Source of the DNA: Osedax fenrisi
Lineage: Eukaryota; Annelida; Polychaeta; Sabellida; Siboglinidae
Direction of reading: 5' to 3'
Length of the DNA: 64,000 bases
Assembly: GCA_964019155.1 (NCBI GenBank)
Contig: OZ025239.1
Location: 7,660,964-7,724,963, forward strand
The notes beneath the pieces were generated by a model, which did not search any database, was not told the origin of the DNA, and worked only from the letters and a program-made list of their open reading frames with translations. Position numbers and translations under genes: made by a program. Positions 34,781 through 48,814 of the stretch are shown here, piece after piece (the stretch's first letter is position 1; the number at the start of each line of letters is the position of its first letter).

Positions 34781-35314
34781 TGTGTACACAGGGTTAGTCA
34801 CTAACACTGTTAGTGTATGGAGAGTGTTAGTGCACTAACACGTGTGTGGACTTCTTATTTCAATACCTTATACCAATCGGCCCTTTTTAGGGCCACCCAA
34901 ATCCAACAATGTTTATAGTTTCATTTATACTTATAATTACTATTAATCAACGATTAAATAATACATAACTTCTATTGGTACCTCGTCTAAAGCGACGAAA
35001 ACTATAATATCGTATCTTCTAATATCAGTAATTTTATTCAGTATATATATAAGTAACCAAGCAATTCATTTAATGTGCATGTATACTCTACATTCAATAG
35101 TAATAGATATTGTGTACATTACGTACTAGTAATAATAATATATTTTTTATGAAGTTTCTGTAGGGGACGTGAGGGGGTTTTGGTCAACTAATATTGGTCA
35201 CTATATTACTTATTTAATATATAAATATATAATTTATTATAATAATTAATTAAATAGGTAATTTTAAAAATACTATATAATCTACACTACATACTAAATA
35301 ATAGACCAAATGTC

Positions 35315-35860
35315 ATTTTCCAAAAAGTTCAAAAATACCCAAATATAAGGCGTATCAGTCCAGCATATGGGAAAACCTGTACGAAATGTGGAAGAAAAAA
35401 TCACTTTAAAATAATGTGTAAGTCGAAGGTAACGGAAAAAGTGCCAAGTGTATTTACGATAAGCATGAATGTAAATAACGTAAAGACAATAGACCAATTA
35501 CCAAAGTGTGAAACTATTACACTCACAACAGAGTGGGGAACTCTGATAAAATTCCAGATAGACAACGGAGCGGCAGTAAACATAATACCAATATCAGCTA
35601 ACGTTATATGGTGTTACAAGCATGGATTCCTTATTGGTGTGCTATTAAACGCGGAATTCAACAGATACTTTAATTTGGAGACCCCTTTCGATTTTAATAA
35701 TACCAATATCAATCTATGAAACAGCTAGCAAAGATTACAAACACAAAGAGATAAAACCCTCAACAACGAAATACATCACAGCATTTGGAGGAACAAACTG
35801 GAATGTAAGAGGTGAAAGGATAATAGTTCAACGAAGAAATAAAAAATGTTTGTAAATATT
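35315..35860 (+). pseudogene. module B copy 4: gag-protease fragment
   Basis: Identical by eye to copy 1 at an offset of 12,733, including the DNG active-site change, the 100-bp insertion, and the end point at aaaaaatgtttgtaaatattg. Confidence 0.85.
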
Positions 35861-36113
35861 GTTAAAATTAATCATCTAAAATTAGCTTAAAATTGAAAAT
35901 TTAATATCAGGATTTGCAAATAAAGTAAATGCTTTTAATACTTTTATTTTACTTAATTTAGGAAATACTTATTACAACATTATTATATAAAGAATATATA
36001 TAATTAAATATATGATAGAATTTTATAATCAATATCTCTCAATATATCCAATTATAATAATTATTATGAATAATACAAACAAATTATGATAATATAAATG
36101 ATTTAATCGGCTG

Positions 36114-36350
36114 GTGTTCTACAATTTGATGGACCCGGCCACGAAGCATGGCTACAGCGGAGACCCGACTGTGGCCCTTATGCTCGAGTACCTAGATAGC
36201 AACGACTCCGTAAAGACTGACGACGAACGAGAATACAACCTAGGACTGATGGACTTCATGAGAAGATGACTAGATTACGCGAATTCGGATGAAAAAGAAT
36301 TTGGAACCTCGTCCGATGAAGAAATCGATGTGAACAGTGGAAAGTGTTAA
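36114..36350 (+). pseudogene. module A copy 5, with nonsense codon
   Basis: Carries the same TGA (36,267-36,269) as copy 2, so it cannot make the full protein. It differs from copy 2 at DPATKHGY. Confidence 0.7.
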
Positions 36351-37255
36351 TGTGTGGACAGGGTTAGTCACTAACACTGTTAGTGTATGGACAGTGTTAG
36401 TGCACTAACACATGTGTGGACTTTTTATTTCAATCCCTTATACCAATCGGCCCTTTTTAGGGCCACCCAAATCCAACAATGTTTATAGTTTCATTTATAC
36501 TTATAATTACTATTGATTTATTAATCGACGATTAAATAATACATAACTTCTATTGGTACCTCGTCTAAAGCGACGAAAACTATAATATCGTATCCTCTAA
36601 TATCAGTAATTTTATTCAGTATATATATAAGTAACCAAGCAATTCATTTAATTTGCATGTATACTCTACATTCAATAGTAATAGTTATTGTGTACAGTAC
36701 GTACTAGTAATAATAATATATTTTTTATGAAGTTTCTGTAGGAATAATACAAAACAAATTATTTAAAATTTTCCCTATATTACATATTTAATATATAAAT
36801 ATATTTAAATTGCTATATAGATTCTAAATAAATGACACATTTTGAAAATTGGAGAACTATTTAATGATAAAACTGATTAATAGTGGGAACAGTATCTTCC
36901 TAGGAAGCGCTATATATGCTATATATCCATATAAACATATACAATAGACGCATCCAATTATTCCCTTAAAATAGTTTCTAATAAAGATTATACAGTTTCA
37001 TCCTATAATATTAAATTGAAAATGACTAAACCAAAAATATTTAAAAATTAGCATGGTAATATATGGTATAAATTAGTATCATTGAATACTATTATAAAAT
37101 TAATATAATCTGAAATTTGTAGATTTTGTGAAAATTGAACAAGAGCAGAAAACCTGGTAATACTAATATAATATTAATTAATATTATATAATGGTATACC
37201 ATGGTGTGTAATACATTACATTTTGTATATAATTATATATTTCTTATAGTAATTA

Positions 37256-37651
37256 ATGACTATATTTGATGACTATCCACCTATAAATCTAGTAAGTAAA
37301 TCAATTACTTCAGAAAATGGGTTCATCATAGAATCATACATTAAACCTCCCATTGATATATACATACAGTTTCTGTGCACTATCAGTATTTCGCACATAT
37401 ATATTGATACGAAGGTTGGAATCCAGCAGAGCGAAGTTATAGAGATTTTTAGTTTTTGTAATAAAAATACTGTGACAGTAAAGAAAGTTACAGTAAAGAG
37501 AGTGACAGTAAAGAAAGTGATAGTAAAGAAGAGGAGGTTTGTTCGCTCCGGAAGTGAAACCAAAGACTGCGACAGAAATATTATATATATTTATATATGT
37601 GTGTGCAGGTATACAGTGTCGATTCTGCACAAATCTGAACTTGAATCCTGA
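37256..37651 (+). pseudogene. module C copy 3: RNF37-like fragment
   Basis: Identical in translation to copy 1 over 131 codons, including the minisatellite tail. It belongs to the 12.7-kb duplicated run. Confidence 0.6.
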
Positions 37652-37764
37652 AGTACAGAAAACGGCTGAATGTATCGGGAAGTATGCTCATAACATAAAC
37701 ATAGTACTCGGGTTAATATATATTTGTAGTACGTACTCTAGTCCACCATGTAATCATATATGTA

Positions 37765-38952
37765 ATCGTATATGCTAGGTTGATAAAGCTAGTAAAAAGT
37801 CAATAACTAGAATGTATAAACTGTTATGAAGATATTCTATATAAATCAAAAAGTTACAGTAGAAGAGAGTATGCAATTCATACTGAGGATAAAACATTTT
37901 GATAACATATTCGAAACTATAGTTAAATTAAGCAGTGACTATATATATATATTAATTTTATAAATATATATTTATACAATTTTTCTTATATAGGGGAAGG
38001 AATGGTAATTTGGCCGTTTTACTAATTTAATCATGAAATCTCTGTTAAAAATTCTAAAAATGTATAAATGTCACAAATACCATAATATAAGGCTTATATA
38101 ATAGTATTATATATTATTATATAATATAAGTATCAGTATAGATTCATTATTGTCGGCAGGTAAGTTACTTAGCATGCATCATAAGTACATTCTAGAACGT
38201 GTATAGGTTTCTATATACAACTTATACTTCTTAGATGTGAGTCTAAAAATGCCTCATTCTAAATATTTCTCTTGTATTAAACTCTATTATTTTAACAAAA
38301 TCTACCATAACTAACAAATAACACACTAATCCTACTGACATAAAACCTACTATGACTTTTAAAAAAATCCACTGTTGCATATAAAGAATAAGCCTATAAC
38401 ATGAGATGCAAATATAATCTATCAATTAAAGAATTTTCTGTGATATCATACTGATCTACTACATACCAATAGCATCACTTACACTAGTCTTTGACCATCT
38501 ACTCCCAGAACCCTTATTAATAACATATTTTCTTATACAGTAAACAAAATATGTATTAATACATTATTGACTAAATATATATACTAATTAATTATATCAT
38601 TTATAGTAATTACATAATAGATTATATCCTAATTTATATATATATATTAATACTTGTTATTAAAACTAATTATATTAATCAAATTTTGTTTGACATATTA
38701 AAATTATTTATCTTAACTTTCTAAATAATATATATATATATATATATTTAATATATAAATAGTCATGTTAAAAATCTATAATATACTTATATTGAACTAA
38801 AAATATATAAAATTGTCCTAAATACATATTTACCCTCCTACACAACCGCCTACAGGTGGAGGACTCGCCATCTAATAACACCAACAATGAGGTGTTGGTA
38901 TCGAACCCGTATAGTCATGACCTAGTCAAACATTATTTATCTTAACTTTCTA

Positions 38953-38989
<37 letters not shown>

Positions 38990-39305
38990 ATATATAAATA
39001 GTCATGTTAAAAATCTATAATATACTTATATTGAACTAAAAATATATAAAATTGTCCTAAATACATATTTACCCGCCTACACAACCGCCTACAGGTGGAG
39101 GACTCGCCATCTAATAACACCAACAATGAGGTGTTGGTATCGAACCCGGATAGTCATGACCTAGTCAAACATTAGTGTTTATTATTGATGTAAATGAATA
39201 GCGAATATTTTAATATTAATTAAACTATTCGGTTCAAAACAAATAGTATACGAAAAGTTTTGAAATATAACAAGTGAATAATTACTGAAAAATATAGTGA
39301 AATAA
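37765..39305 (+). repeat. module E copy 4, two SINE tail units
   Basis: Plus ORF at about 37,826-37,963 and minus frame at 38,243-38,425, then two tail units (SINEs near 38,833 and 39,071). The following spacer joins module B at the same point as after E3. Confidence 0.75.
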
Positions 39306-39655
39306 ATACCTAATATCAATCTATGAAACAGCTAGCAAAGATTACACACACAAAGAGATAAAACCCTCAACAACGAAATACATCACAGCATTTGGAGGAA
39401 CAAACTGGAATGTAAGAGGTGAAAGGATAATAGAAGTTCAACGAAGAAATAAAAATGTTTAATACGTCTACAATTCCACTCAATACTTGGTAGAGCAGCT
39501 AGTGTAGAACTAGGCTGTATAAAAATACTAGACAATGACGAATGATACAAACAAGTAAACCAGATAAAAGAGAAGAACTTAATAATAGAAGATATAATCA
39601 ATGAATGTGAAGATATATTTAATGGGACGGTTGGCAAACTAGAGTAATGTCAACA
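39306..39655 (+). pseudogene. module B copy 5: 3' part only
   Basis: A duplicate of copy 3 with the same truncated start (ctaatatcaatctatg) and the same internal breaks. Confidence 0.75.
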
Positions 39656-40076
39656 TCTTCTATAAATATATATATTTTTTTAATGAATGTTTTTTAAAAA
39701 GTATACCACAATAAATTATATTTAAATATATAATAACAAATTTTATATTAACATACTTATTATTTATTTGTATATTTATTTATATAAGTAGTAATTATCT
39801 ATTTTCTTTGATAAATAAATATTGTTAAAATTAATCATCTAAAATTAGCTTAAAATTGAAAATTTAATATCAGGATTTGCAAATAAATTAAAGGCTTTTA
39901 AAACATTTATTTTACTTAATTTAGGAAATACTTATTACAACATTATTATATAAAGTATATATATAATTAAATATGTGATAAAATTTTATAATCAATATCT
40001 CTCAATATATCCAATTATAATAATTATTATGAATAATACAAACAAATTATGATAATATAAATTATTTAATCAGCTC

Positions 40077-40313
40077 GTGTTCTACAATTTGATGGACCTA
40101 TCCACGAAGCATGGCTACAGCGGAGACCAGACCGTGGCCCTTATGCTCGAGTACCTAGATAGCAACGACTCCGTAAAGACTGACGATGAACGAGAATACA
40201 ACCTAGGACTGATGGACTTCATGAGAAGACGACTAGATTACGCGAATTCGGATGAAAAAGAATTTGGAACCTCGTCCGATGAAGAAATCGATGTGAACAG
40301 TGGAAAGTGTTAA
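40077..40313 (+). CDS. module A copy 6: intact acidic ORF
   Basis: Same frame as copy 3, with GDQTVAL for GDPTVAL. The downstream palindrome cluster lacks the ggccctttttagggcc hairpin, by a clean deletion between cttatacc and caaatcc. Confidence 0.5.
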   Translation: MFYNLMDLSTKHGYSGDQTVALMLEYLDSNDSVKTDDEREYNLGLMDFMRRRLDYANSDEKEFGTSSDEEIDVNSGKC

Positions 40314-41196
40314 TGTGTACACAGGGTTAGTCACTAACACTGTTAGTGTATGGACAGTGTTAGTGCACTAACACGTGTGTGGACTTCTTATTTCAACACC
40401 TTATACCCAAATCCAACAATGTTTATAGTTTCATTTATACTTATAATTACTATTGATTTATTAATCGACGATTAAATAATACATAACTTCTATTGGTACC
40501 TCGTCTAAAGCGACGAAAACTAAAATATTGTATCCTCTAATATAAGTAATTTTATTCAGTATATATATAAGTAACCAAGCAATTCATTTAATGTGCATGT
40601 ATACTCTACATTCAATAGTAATAGTTATTGTGTACAGTACGTACTAGTAATAATAATATATTTTTTATGAAGTTTCTGTAGGAATAATACACAACAATTA
40701 TGACAATACAAATTATTTCAAATTTTCCCTATATTACTTATTTAATATATAAATATATTTAAATTGCTATATAGATTCTAAATATATGACACATTTTAAA
40801 AATTGGAGAACTATTTAATAATAAAACTGATTTATAGTGGGAATAGTATATTCCTAGGAAGCGCTATATATGCTATATATCCATATAGACGCATCCAATT
40901 ATTCCCTTAAAATTGTTTCTAATAAAGATTATACAGTTTCATCCTATAATATTAAATTGAAAATGACTAAACCAAAAATATTTAAAAATTAGCATAGTAA
41001 TATATGGTCTAAATTAGTATCATTGAATACTATTATAAAATTAATATAATCTGAAATTTGTAGATTTTGTGAAAATTGAACAAGAGCAGAAAACCTGGTA
41101 ATACTAATATAATATTAATTAATATTATATAATGGTATACCATGGTGTGTAATACATTAAATTGTGTATATAATTATATATTTATTATAATAATTA

Positions 41197-41268
41197 ATGA
41201 CTATATTTGATGACTATCCACCTATAAATCTAGTAAGTAAATCAATTACTTCAGAAAATGGGTTCATC
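41197..41268 (+). pseudogene. module C copy 4: truncated remnant
   Basis: Only the first 24 codons (MTIFDDYPPINLVS to GFII) remain. The sequence then switches at ttcatcat to the spacer that elsewhere precedes module B (aatatgtgatgcattaaatt). Two spacers follow, fused. Confidence 0.65.
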
Positions 41269-41429
41269 ATAATATGTGATGCATTAAATTGTGTATATAA
41301 TTATATATTTATTATAATAATTAATTAAATTGGTCATTTTAAAAATACTATATAATCTACACTACATACTAAATGATAGATCGAATGTCATATTCCAACA
41401 AGTTCAAAAATACCCAAATATAAGGCGTA

Positions 41430-41960
41430 TCAGTGTAGATGCATTTTTGTCGGCATATTGATATTTAGTATGTATATAATAAGTGACTTCTATTTCCTAC
41501 TTATATTATTATAAATTATATATATGTGTGTAAAATCTGAAGCTGACACCCGAAGTACAAAAACGGCTGCATGTATCTTCGAGTCACGTGTAATGAACCA
41601 TATCACGATGACTATCCGCCTATGAATCTAGTCACAAACTCTATGACCACATCAAATGTGTTCATCATAGAATCATACATTAAACCTCCCATTGATATAT
41701 ACATATGGTTTCCGGGCACAATCATTATTTCACACATATATTAATGCAAAGGTAGGCATTCAGAAAACTCAAGTCATAGAGATTTACAGCAATAGTAATA
41801 ACAAATTCAGTGAGAATAAAAATGAAATTAAAAATGACTATGATATGAAAATGACTATAAACATGACGATCCGAGGCCCAGGATGATAAGCTGATAATAG
41901 ATTTCCAAAAAAACCAGATACGGATTATTGAGATCGCACAGATTTCGATCGAAAGTAACG
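41430..41960 (+). pseudogene. module F: older, contiguous RNF37/UBOX5 N-terminal fragment
   Basis: Read with small frame changes, about 41,530-41,890 gives LKLTPEVQ, then CMYLRVTCNEPYHDDYPP, MNLVTNSMTTSNVFIIE, SYIKPPIDIYIWFPGTIIISH, KVGIQKTQVIEIYSNSNN. The CN-(x)4-D-x-Y-(x)3-NL spacing, GF/VF..E..IKPP, and the later G.QK....E match the RNF37 N-terminal domain better than the array copies do, because here the residues before DDYPP are in place. A stop after SHIY and frameshifts make it a pseudogene. It ends the array; from about 41,945 it shares the cgtcaacatcaaatttctat spacer that follows module B. Confidence 0.65.
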
Positions 41961-43311
41961 TCAACATCAAATTTCTATAAATATATATATTTTTTTTAAT
42001 GAACGTTTTTTTTAAAAGTATACCAAAATATAATATATTTAAATATATAATCGACTATATTATAATTAAAATTAATCGATTAAGTATTTAAGTGATATTT
42101 CTATTATTTGTATTTATATAATTATATTTGTAATACTTTTAATAAATGCGCATGTATACTGTCTAAAATTCATGTATTAATGTACTAATTATCCTGATTA
42201 ATGTATGTTTAATACATTACGATATTTACATAAGGACTTTTAATGTGATTATAATCATTAAACAAATATAACCAATATGTTGACTTATAAAATATATATA
42301 AGTACATATATATATATATATATAATAACCCATTCTTATGCCTATATTTCAACATTTTTAGTATAAATGAGTATACAATCCATGATGAGCATAAAAAATG
42401 CCGACAATATATTTAATTAAGTTCAATTAAGCTGTGAAAACTCAATGTTATCATTTTGCCTTGAATTAAACTTTTAATTTACTATTGAATTTTTGTTAAT
42501 TGCTATTATTTTCGATAAATATGTGTTTTAAATATAAGCATATTATAGTTATATATTGTGAACCATATTATACACATTTGTATATATATTAAGAATTCTA
42601 CTTTGGTAAATTATTAATTAATAAAATTGGTAAATGATATTTGAGCATTAAATGATATGAACTGTAGTTAAAAACCTGATTCATTAAAAAAATAAATATT
42701 GCATATTGAATATTTTAAAAAACGAAACATATTTATCTGACATTAATAATTAGAATATTTCAATAATTACCTGTTTAGTAAAATCATATTTAAAAAAATG
42801 TATATATTTATTTATGATATTATGTATATTGTATAGACCCATAACAGTATACTATTAAAATAAAAACAATATTCAAAAATATTAATCACCAGATGAAATT
42901 TTATATGGGAACAAAATATTAAATAAAGAATTTGAAAATAAATTTAATAATTATTTTGATTAATATTTGTGAGTAATATTTTTATTTAGGTACTGTGTAG
43001 ACCATATTTACATAATCTAATAATTATTAACAAATCTATTAAAATATATTGAATTTATTTGATTGCATTCGGTAATAATTGTGTACTTAATAAAAATTAA
43101 TATAATATATTAATAAATTATTAAATAAATATTATTTATTTAATTCATTTAAAAAATTAATAAAACCAACTTGTATTCTTCAATCAATATACTGACATTC
43201 TGTAAGTCTTCCTTGTGTCATAATTCATATCTATAAATTATTAAAAATAGATATTATAATTAAATGCAAAATCTTGATACATAAAATATTTTTAATAATC
43301 ATAATTAGAAT
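41961..43311. other. A+T-rich gene-free region
   Basis: No coding island or clear element. A (TA)n tract lies near 42,305-42,325. Confidence 0.6.
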
Positions 43312-43848
43312 CAGGGTCATTGGTTTTTGTGTGAAGAATATTGGTTTTTTTATTTATTAAATAATTATAATAATAAATTGTTATATTGAATTTTATTTAT
43401 AATAAATACTTCTAAAGATATATGATTATTATTTGATATTTCATGTATATTTTATTATAAAGTATTGTAGTATAATTTATACAAGGATTCAGTAAATTCT
43501 ATCCAAATTATATTTTTCTTTCGACCAGGCTTGTTTATCAAATGAATACATTTATATAATACACATAATATTTACAATTATTAATAATATTGGTAGGTTG
43601 TTGATTTTTGTTTTATTTTTTTGATTTTTTTTAAAACGATAAAAACCAATGCCGCCTTATATATTTTAAAATTATAAGGTATAATTTATATAATATACAT
43701 AATATATACTATTATTATTAATATTGATACTAATTTTAAATTATATAATATCGAAATTAATATCTTTATCAATAATATATACAAAAACGAAAAAACTAAA
43801 TAAACCAGGGTTTTTTTTGATCAAAAAAACAAAAAAACGATCAAAGAA
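43312..43848 (-). mobile_element. hAT-like MITE, inverted relative to the copy at 52.1 kb
   Basis: An inverted, diverged copy of 52,100-52,724. Shared landmarks include caggcttgtttatcaaatga, ggattcagtaaattctatcc and the aacgataaaaaccaat core. The ends resemble CAGGGTTGTTGGTTTTTT. No coding capacity. Confidence 0.65.
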
Positions 43849-43881
43849 TATGTAATATTATTTTTAATTAAGAGTATGTCG

Positions 43882-44510
43882 CAGTGCACACTAAGAGAAC
43901 CCGTTTTGGTAACTTTTTTTAGTTCCCTTCATATAAAAGTGCCATCTCGCTCGGAATAACTCCTATTAATCATTCCAGATATAATAACAAAATAATAATA
44001 AAAAATGACAAAAATTCAGAAAGCGAAACCATATTCAAAAATAGATAGGAATTTACATTAGAAATTTATGAAAAAATTTAAATTACAGATATATGAAAGA
44101 AAAAATTTTTTGCAAGTAAAAATTGCCTTTTAGCATATGTAGTATATAAAAATTCCTTAATAAATATTAAAATTTTTTTAAAAATAATTAAATCGATCCA
44201 CGGAAATTTAATTTTTAAATTTTTTCTAAATCGAAAAAAAAAATTATCAATGGAATAATAATTAAAAAAATATATATTTATATGTCTATTATCAATATAT
44301 GAATATAAAATTATAAGTATTGATATAAAAATAGCATATATTTATTCAAAAAATGACTTTTATTGAGCATTTTAACACAAAATAAATGTTGGCCAACTGG
44401 GGACAAGTTAACACTTTAACAACATGTTTATTATTATTTTTTTAACATTTATGACATACTGTGAGCGAGATAGCAAAACTTTCAAAAACGGGCTATCCTA
44501 GTGCACACTC
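43882..44510. mobile_element. 629-bp MITE with imperfect terminal inverted repeats
   Basis: The left end cagtgcacactaagagaacccgt and the complement of the right end (gagtgtgcactaggatagcccgt) match at most positions. A second matched block follows inside, tctcgctc near 43,950 and gagcgaga near 44,464. The interior is A+T-rich and non-coding. Confidence 0.65.
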
Positions 44511-45051
44511 CATTTCACAGTTTAATATGTAAATAGATATGAAACATATGGTCTATTAATATTCTAATGCAGAATTTTAATCATTGAATCAATCTATTTT
44601 GTGTATTATATCTAAAATATATATATAAAATATTTGTGTAGATAATAATTCACATATATCAACAAAACTTCTGTATCAAGAGTTTGACAATTAATATTTT
44701 TAAGAATTGTAACATTATTCGTGATTAAATTAATTAACATTTCATTTGCATAACAATTATTATATTCAATGGTAGTGCGATAATAAATTCAATCTATCCA
44801 TAATAAATTCAATCTATCCATTATGATCTTATTACGTAATAGATATATGATTTAGACTTGATATATTAAAATGAACATAGAGTTCATTTGACAAAATATT
44901 GTCATTAAGTTAATAAAAATTTAACACTATTGATAATTGTGTACAATTACAAAATTATTGATTTACTTACTGTAATAGAAGCTTTGTATTCTTCTTTACC
45001 GAAATTAGGATCCCTTTCACTGTATACAAGTATGTTTAATGTATTATTTCT

Positions 45052-45082
<31 letters not shown>

Positions 45083-46461
45083 TATTTATTGTACTGCTGT
45101 GTATATAATTAAGGCATACATTTTTAACCAATACTATGGCATGATCTAAATAAAGAGTGAGTTAATGGTAACGAAATAACAATAGAATATTTAGTAAATA
45201 ACCATAATATGAAGTATAAATCACTGTATATCAATATTAATAATCATCTATATAAATAAACCTTATTCAAGAAAATCACTCAAATATAATTCTTCACATA
45301 CAATTTTTCACAGTAATTTGATAATCGTTTGATCCGGTATTTGATATTGACTAGCGCTTCCTATAGTTTAAATAGAGAAATTAATGCATTTAGTTGGTGT
45401 TAAACATTGTATTTATAAAAAATAAATTTTCATTTATTTGTAATCCCTAATTATAAATATGTCGTTTTGTAAAATACATTACATAAATTCTCTTATTAAT
45501 TATGAATATTATTTATATATTTATATTTAAATTTCAATTGTTCATTTGACAAAATATTATACCCTTATATGTATATTCTACTCAAGAAATATAATCTGGT
45601 ACTTATGTTAAATTAATATAAAATAAAAAGTACAAATAATGACAATATTAGCTTAATATCACATTTGTTATGAATAATAGCAACATAAATTGGATTATCT
45701 AAATAGAATTTTAAGTATATTTCAGTTAATAATAATTAATATTTTTAAATAAAAAAATATATATTTAGATAAAAGAATAATATTTGTAACATTTCTAGAA
45801 ACAATTTAATTATTATATCTTAAAATAATATTAATAATTGATATATAATGAGTGATAGTGATGCCTATCCCAACATTATAAAATACTTTTATAAATTTGT
45901 AATTATTCAAATTTAAATATTGCCAAACGATATGTGGAAATATTTAATTAATTAATTAATTCTGCAATAAAATCGATCATCTGAAAGAATTTCTTATAAA
46001 GATAAAAGTATAAATTATAACATAGTGATGTTGATTGTAAAGTTAATAGGTTAACTATATTTAAGATATTTAATGTATTCTGCATTATGAACATTAAAAT
46101 AGAGTATGAATAAAGATACTATTGAATAAATATTAATATGATGTATAAATGAGTATAATTCATATATATTATTCTATCTATATATAGATTAATTTACAAT
46201 AAAAAGTATGCAAAGTTGTGTATATTCTTGGGCTACTATCAGATATATAGATTTCAATAGTATCAATGCATACAAACCTGAATACTAATGATGATTTCAC
46301 GTAGGATAGATGTTCTTCCTAGGATAAGTAGATTCACATTTGGCTTTCATCATAATATTCAGAGTATATTCATAAGATCTTCTTTATTAACTGCGAAGTA
46401 TTGTATAGCATAGGTTAAACATTATATACATGCGTTATGTATTAGATGATATAATAGGTGT

Positions 46462-46500
<39 letters not shown>

Positions 46501-47654
46501 TATAAGATATTTGGGTCATTCCAAGTGAAATCAATAATCATCCCCGAACCCCGACTCAGATTTTGTTGAAACTTTTACTTTATAGTTATCATAATACATT
46601 TTTTTTTAAATTAAAAAAATTGATATTTTGCCCTAACGATTCATTCAAAAATATTTTGCAAATTTTGAAATGTAATTTTTGAGTAAAACGCACATTTTTA
46701 AAACTCTATATAAAATATAACTTTTTATATTTAATAAATTTCATTAATTTTTTTTCTATAAGATTATATCATATATTCTCTATATAGTAAAATGTATATA
46801 AAAAGTATATATAATACACTAAAAAATATTAAATAATTATATAACCTATTTATATTGATTTACATATATGACAAAATTTACAATATTTGATTTTTATCCA
46901 ATTTTGTTTCCCAAATAACTTTTATATATTTTATATTATTTAATTATTGTGTTGTATAGTGTAGATATGTTTTAAATAAACATAAATTATCTTAAAAATC
47001 TAACATAGTGAATATATTTTTTTATAATCAATAAAAAATAATATTTTTTTAATTTTCCAAATTCAATACTTTTTGAATGAAAATAAATCAAAATACCTAT
47101 CCTCGAAATTTATAAAAAAAAAATTTATTCTATAATTTGGTTTAATAATCTATTTAAAACTATTTTCACAACATTGCTTTATGATTTATTAGTTGCTGAT
47201 TTTTAATTTTTTTAAAAGATACAATTCTAATTTTTAAGAAAAAATATATGATTTATATTTATATTAAATTATTTTGTTAATCAACTTTAATGTGCTTTTT
47301 AATAATTGTAAATATATATTATATTTTAATGATATAAAAATATATATATAAGCTCATATAAAACATTCAAAATTCTAATATAAATGGTGATATTGTACTT
47401 TTATTATTGCCAATAGTTGTTTTCATGAAATAATGAATTCACACTAACTATATAAAGGCTATGCATATCACAATTTCTATAGTTATATTATTATTATTTT
47501 TTGCATTATACTGAGAAAAATTATAAATATAAATGGAAAATTATAAATATAATTTTTTTAAAAATAGATTGATTCAATTAATAGAATTCTGGGCTAATAG
47601 GCTATTAATAGACCATATGGTGCCTATCAATTTACATGGTAAACTGTGAAATGG
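44510..47654. repeat. 3.1-kb segment flanked by ~92-bp inverted repeats
   Basis: 44,510-44,600 (ccatttcacagtttaatatg onward) recurs inverted at 47,561-47,654, sharing accatatggtctattaat-type landmarks and the end gaatcaatctattttt. The interior is A+T-rich. It holds a short direct repeat (ataaattcaatctatcca, twice near 44,785-44,821), a (TA)n tract near 46,470 and the ggtcattcc island at 46,513. No transposase was found, so it may be a non-autonomous element or two copies of a small repeat. Confidence 0.5.
46513..46580. other. GC-richer island starting GGGTCATTCCAAGTG
   Basis: About 65 bases that stand out from the A+T background (ccgaaccccgactcagattt) and begin with a string typical of a transposon terminus. 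No matching inverted end was found in the window. Confidence 0.3.
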
Positions 47655-48545
47655 CAATGTGACATTTTATTTTTTCATCAATTTTATAAAATCCAATACA
47701 TCATAATAATATTTTTAATAATTGTCTCTCTGGAATTGTGCATACATATGTTATTTATATAAAGCAAAATAAATTATGTGGATTGCTTTTGTACTTTTAT
47801 CTAAACACTTATTTATATACAAACATAGCAACACAATTTATTCCGAGTAAAGCGCATTTGAAAAGTTAACAATAAATAAATTAATTAAAATTCAAATAAA
47901 TTATACATTTAGCTAATATAAAATCAATATTATGAAGTAATAGTTTTATATTTTCTTACTAATATATAAATGTTATTTTTTATCAAATTTAAATATTAGA
48001 TATAAAAATAAGATTCCATATCAAGATATTATTATAAATATTAATTAACCATACATTATAATTAGTCGATTATATAAATTAGTATTTATTATTAAATAAA
48101 CTTAATTATTTTTTACCCGAAACTTAATTTTTTATTTTATTCATAAATAAATATATTCATTTATATTTTTAAAATAATAATATAGAATATATAAATAAGT
48201 ACAATATATGGTTAATATAATATAGTTATAAATTGAGTAATTTTAAATACATTAAATAGCATGATTTAAAAACTTAAAAAAATTGAGAAAAAAGGCAAAA
48301 AAAATATTTTAAATTGAACACAAAAAAAAACTAAACCCGATATGTAAAAACATATCTGAAGGAGCGTTAAAAATATATCTAAAAAAATATATTACATATG
48401 TATCCTATAATTGTTGTCGTCAAATATTGACCTATGAATTTTTTTTTGAAAATAATCCAATATTTGTGGGGAACATAGTTTAAAAAGAATTTATTTATAC
48501 AATTTTTAAACATATTTTAGAATGTTTTAAAGGTATACTGTATAC

Positions 48546-48583
<38 letters not shown>

Positions 48584-48814
48584 TGCAGGCATATTTATAT
48601 GATTTTATCAAATATTATACTAATAATTAAGGTTTTAAAAATTATAAATATATTTTTTTTCTAGAAATCTCACTTTTTGGAAAATATTTGAAAGTCGAAT
48701 AAAAAAAAACTAGACGTGATTGAGAAAAGCGGTTTTCATATTTGAAATCAGTGTCAAAAATAAGTCTAGAATCAATTGACAGAATGTCATCCTATTTTTG
48801 ATGCAGACCAGTGT
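47655..48814. other. A+T-rich gene-free region
   Basis: No gene seen. (TA)n near 48,550-48,575. Confidence 0.6.

Larger units (their letters stand above)
21740..41960 (+). repeat. 20-kb segmental duplication array of modules A, B, C and E
   Basis: Modules in order: A1, B1, A2, C1, E1, E2, minisatellite, B2, A3, C2, E3, B3, A4, B4, A5, C3, E4, B5, A6, C4, F. The run B1-A2-C1-E1 recurs at a constant offset of 12,733 bases as B4-A5-C3-E4. The run E3-B3-A4 recurs at about +5,535 as E4-B5-A6. Copies are nearly identical by eye, including shared nonsense mutations, so the duplications are recent and act on DNA. All modules point the same way. An assembly artefact cannot be excluded from sequence alone, but the junctions and copy-specific changes differ between copies. 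Confidence 0.88.

Noticed and set aside
41725..41970. 81-codon minus-strand frame over module F
   Set aside because: It is antisense to the RNF37-like pseudogene and has no independent support.
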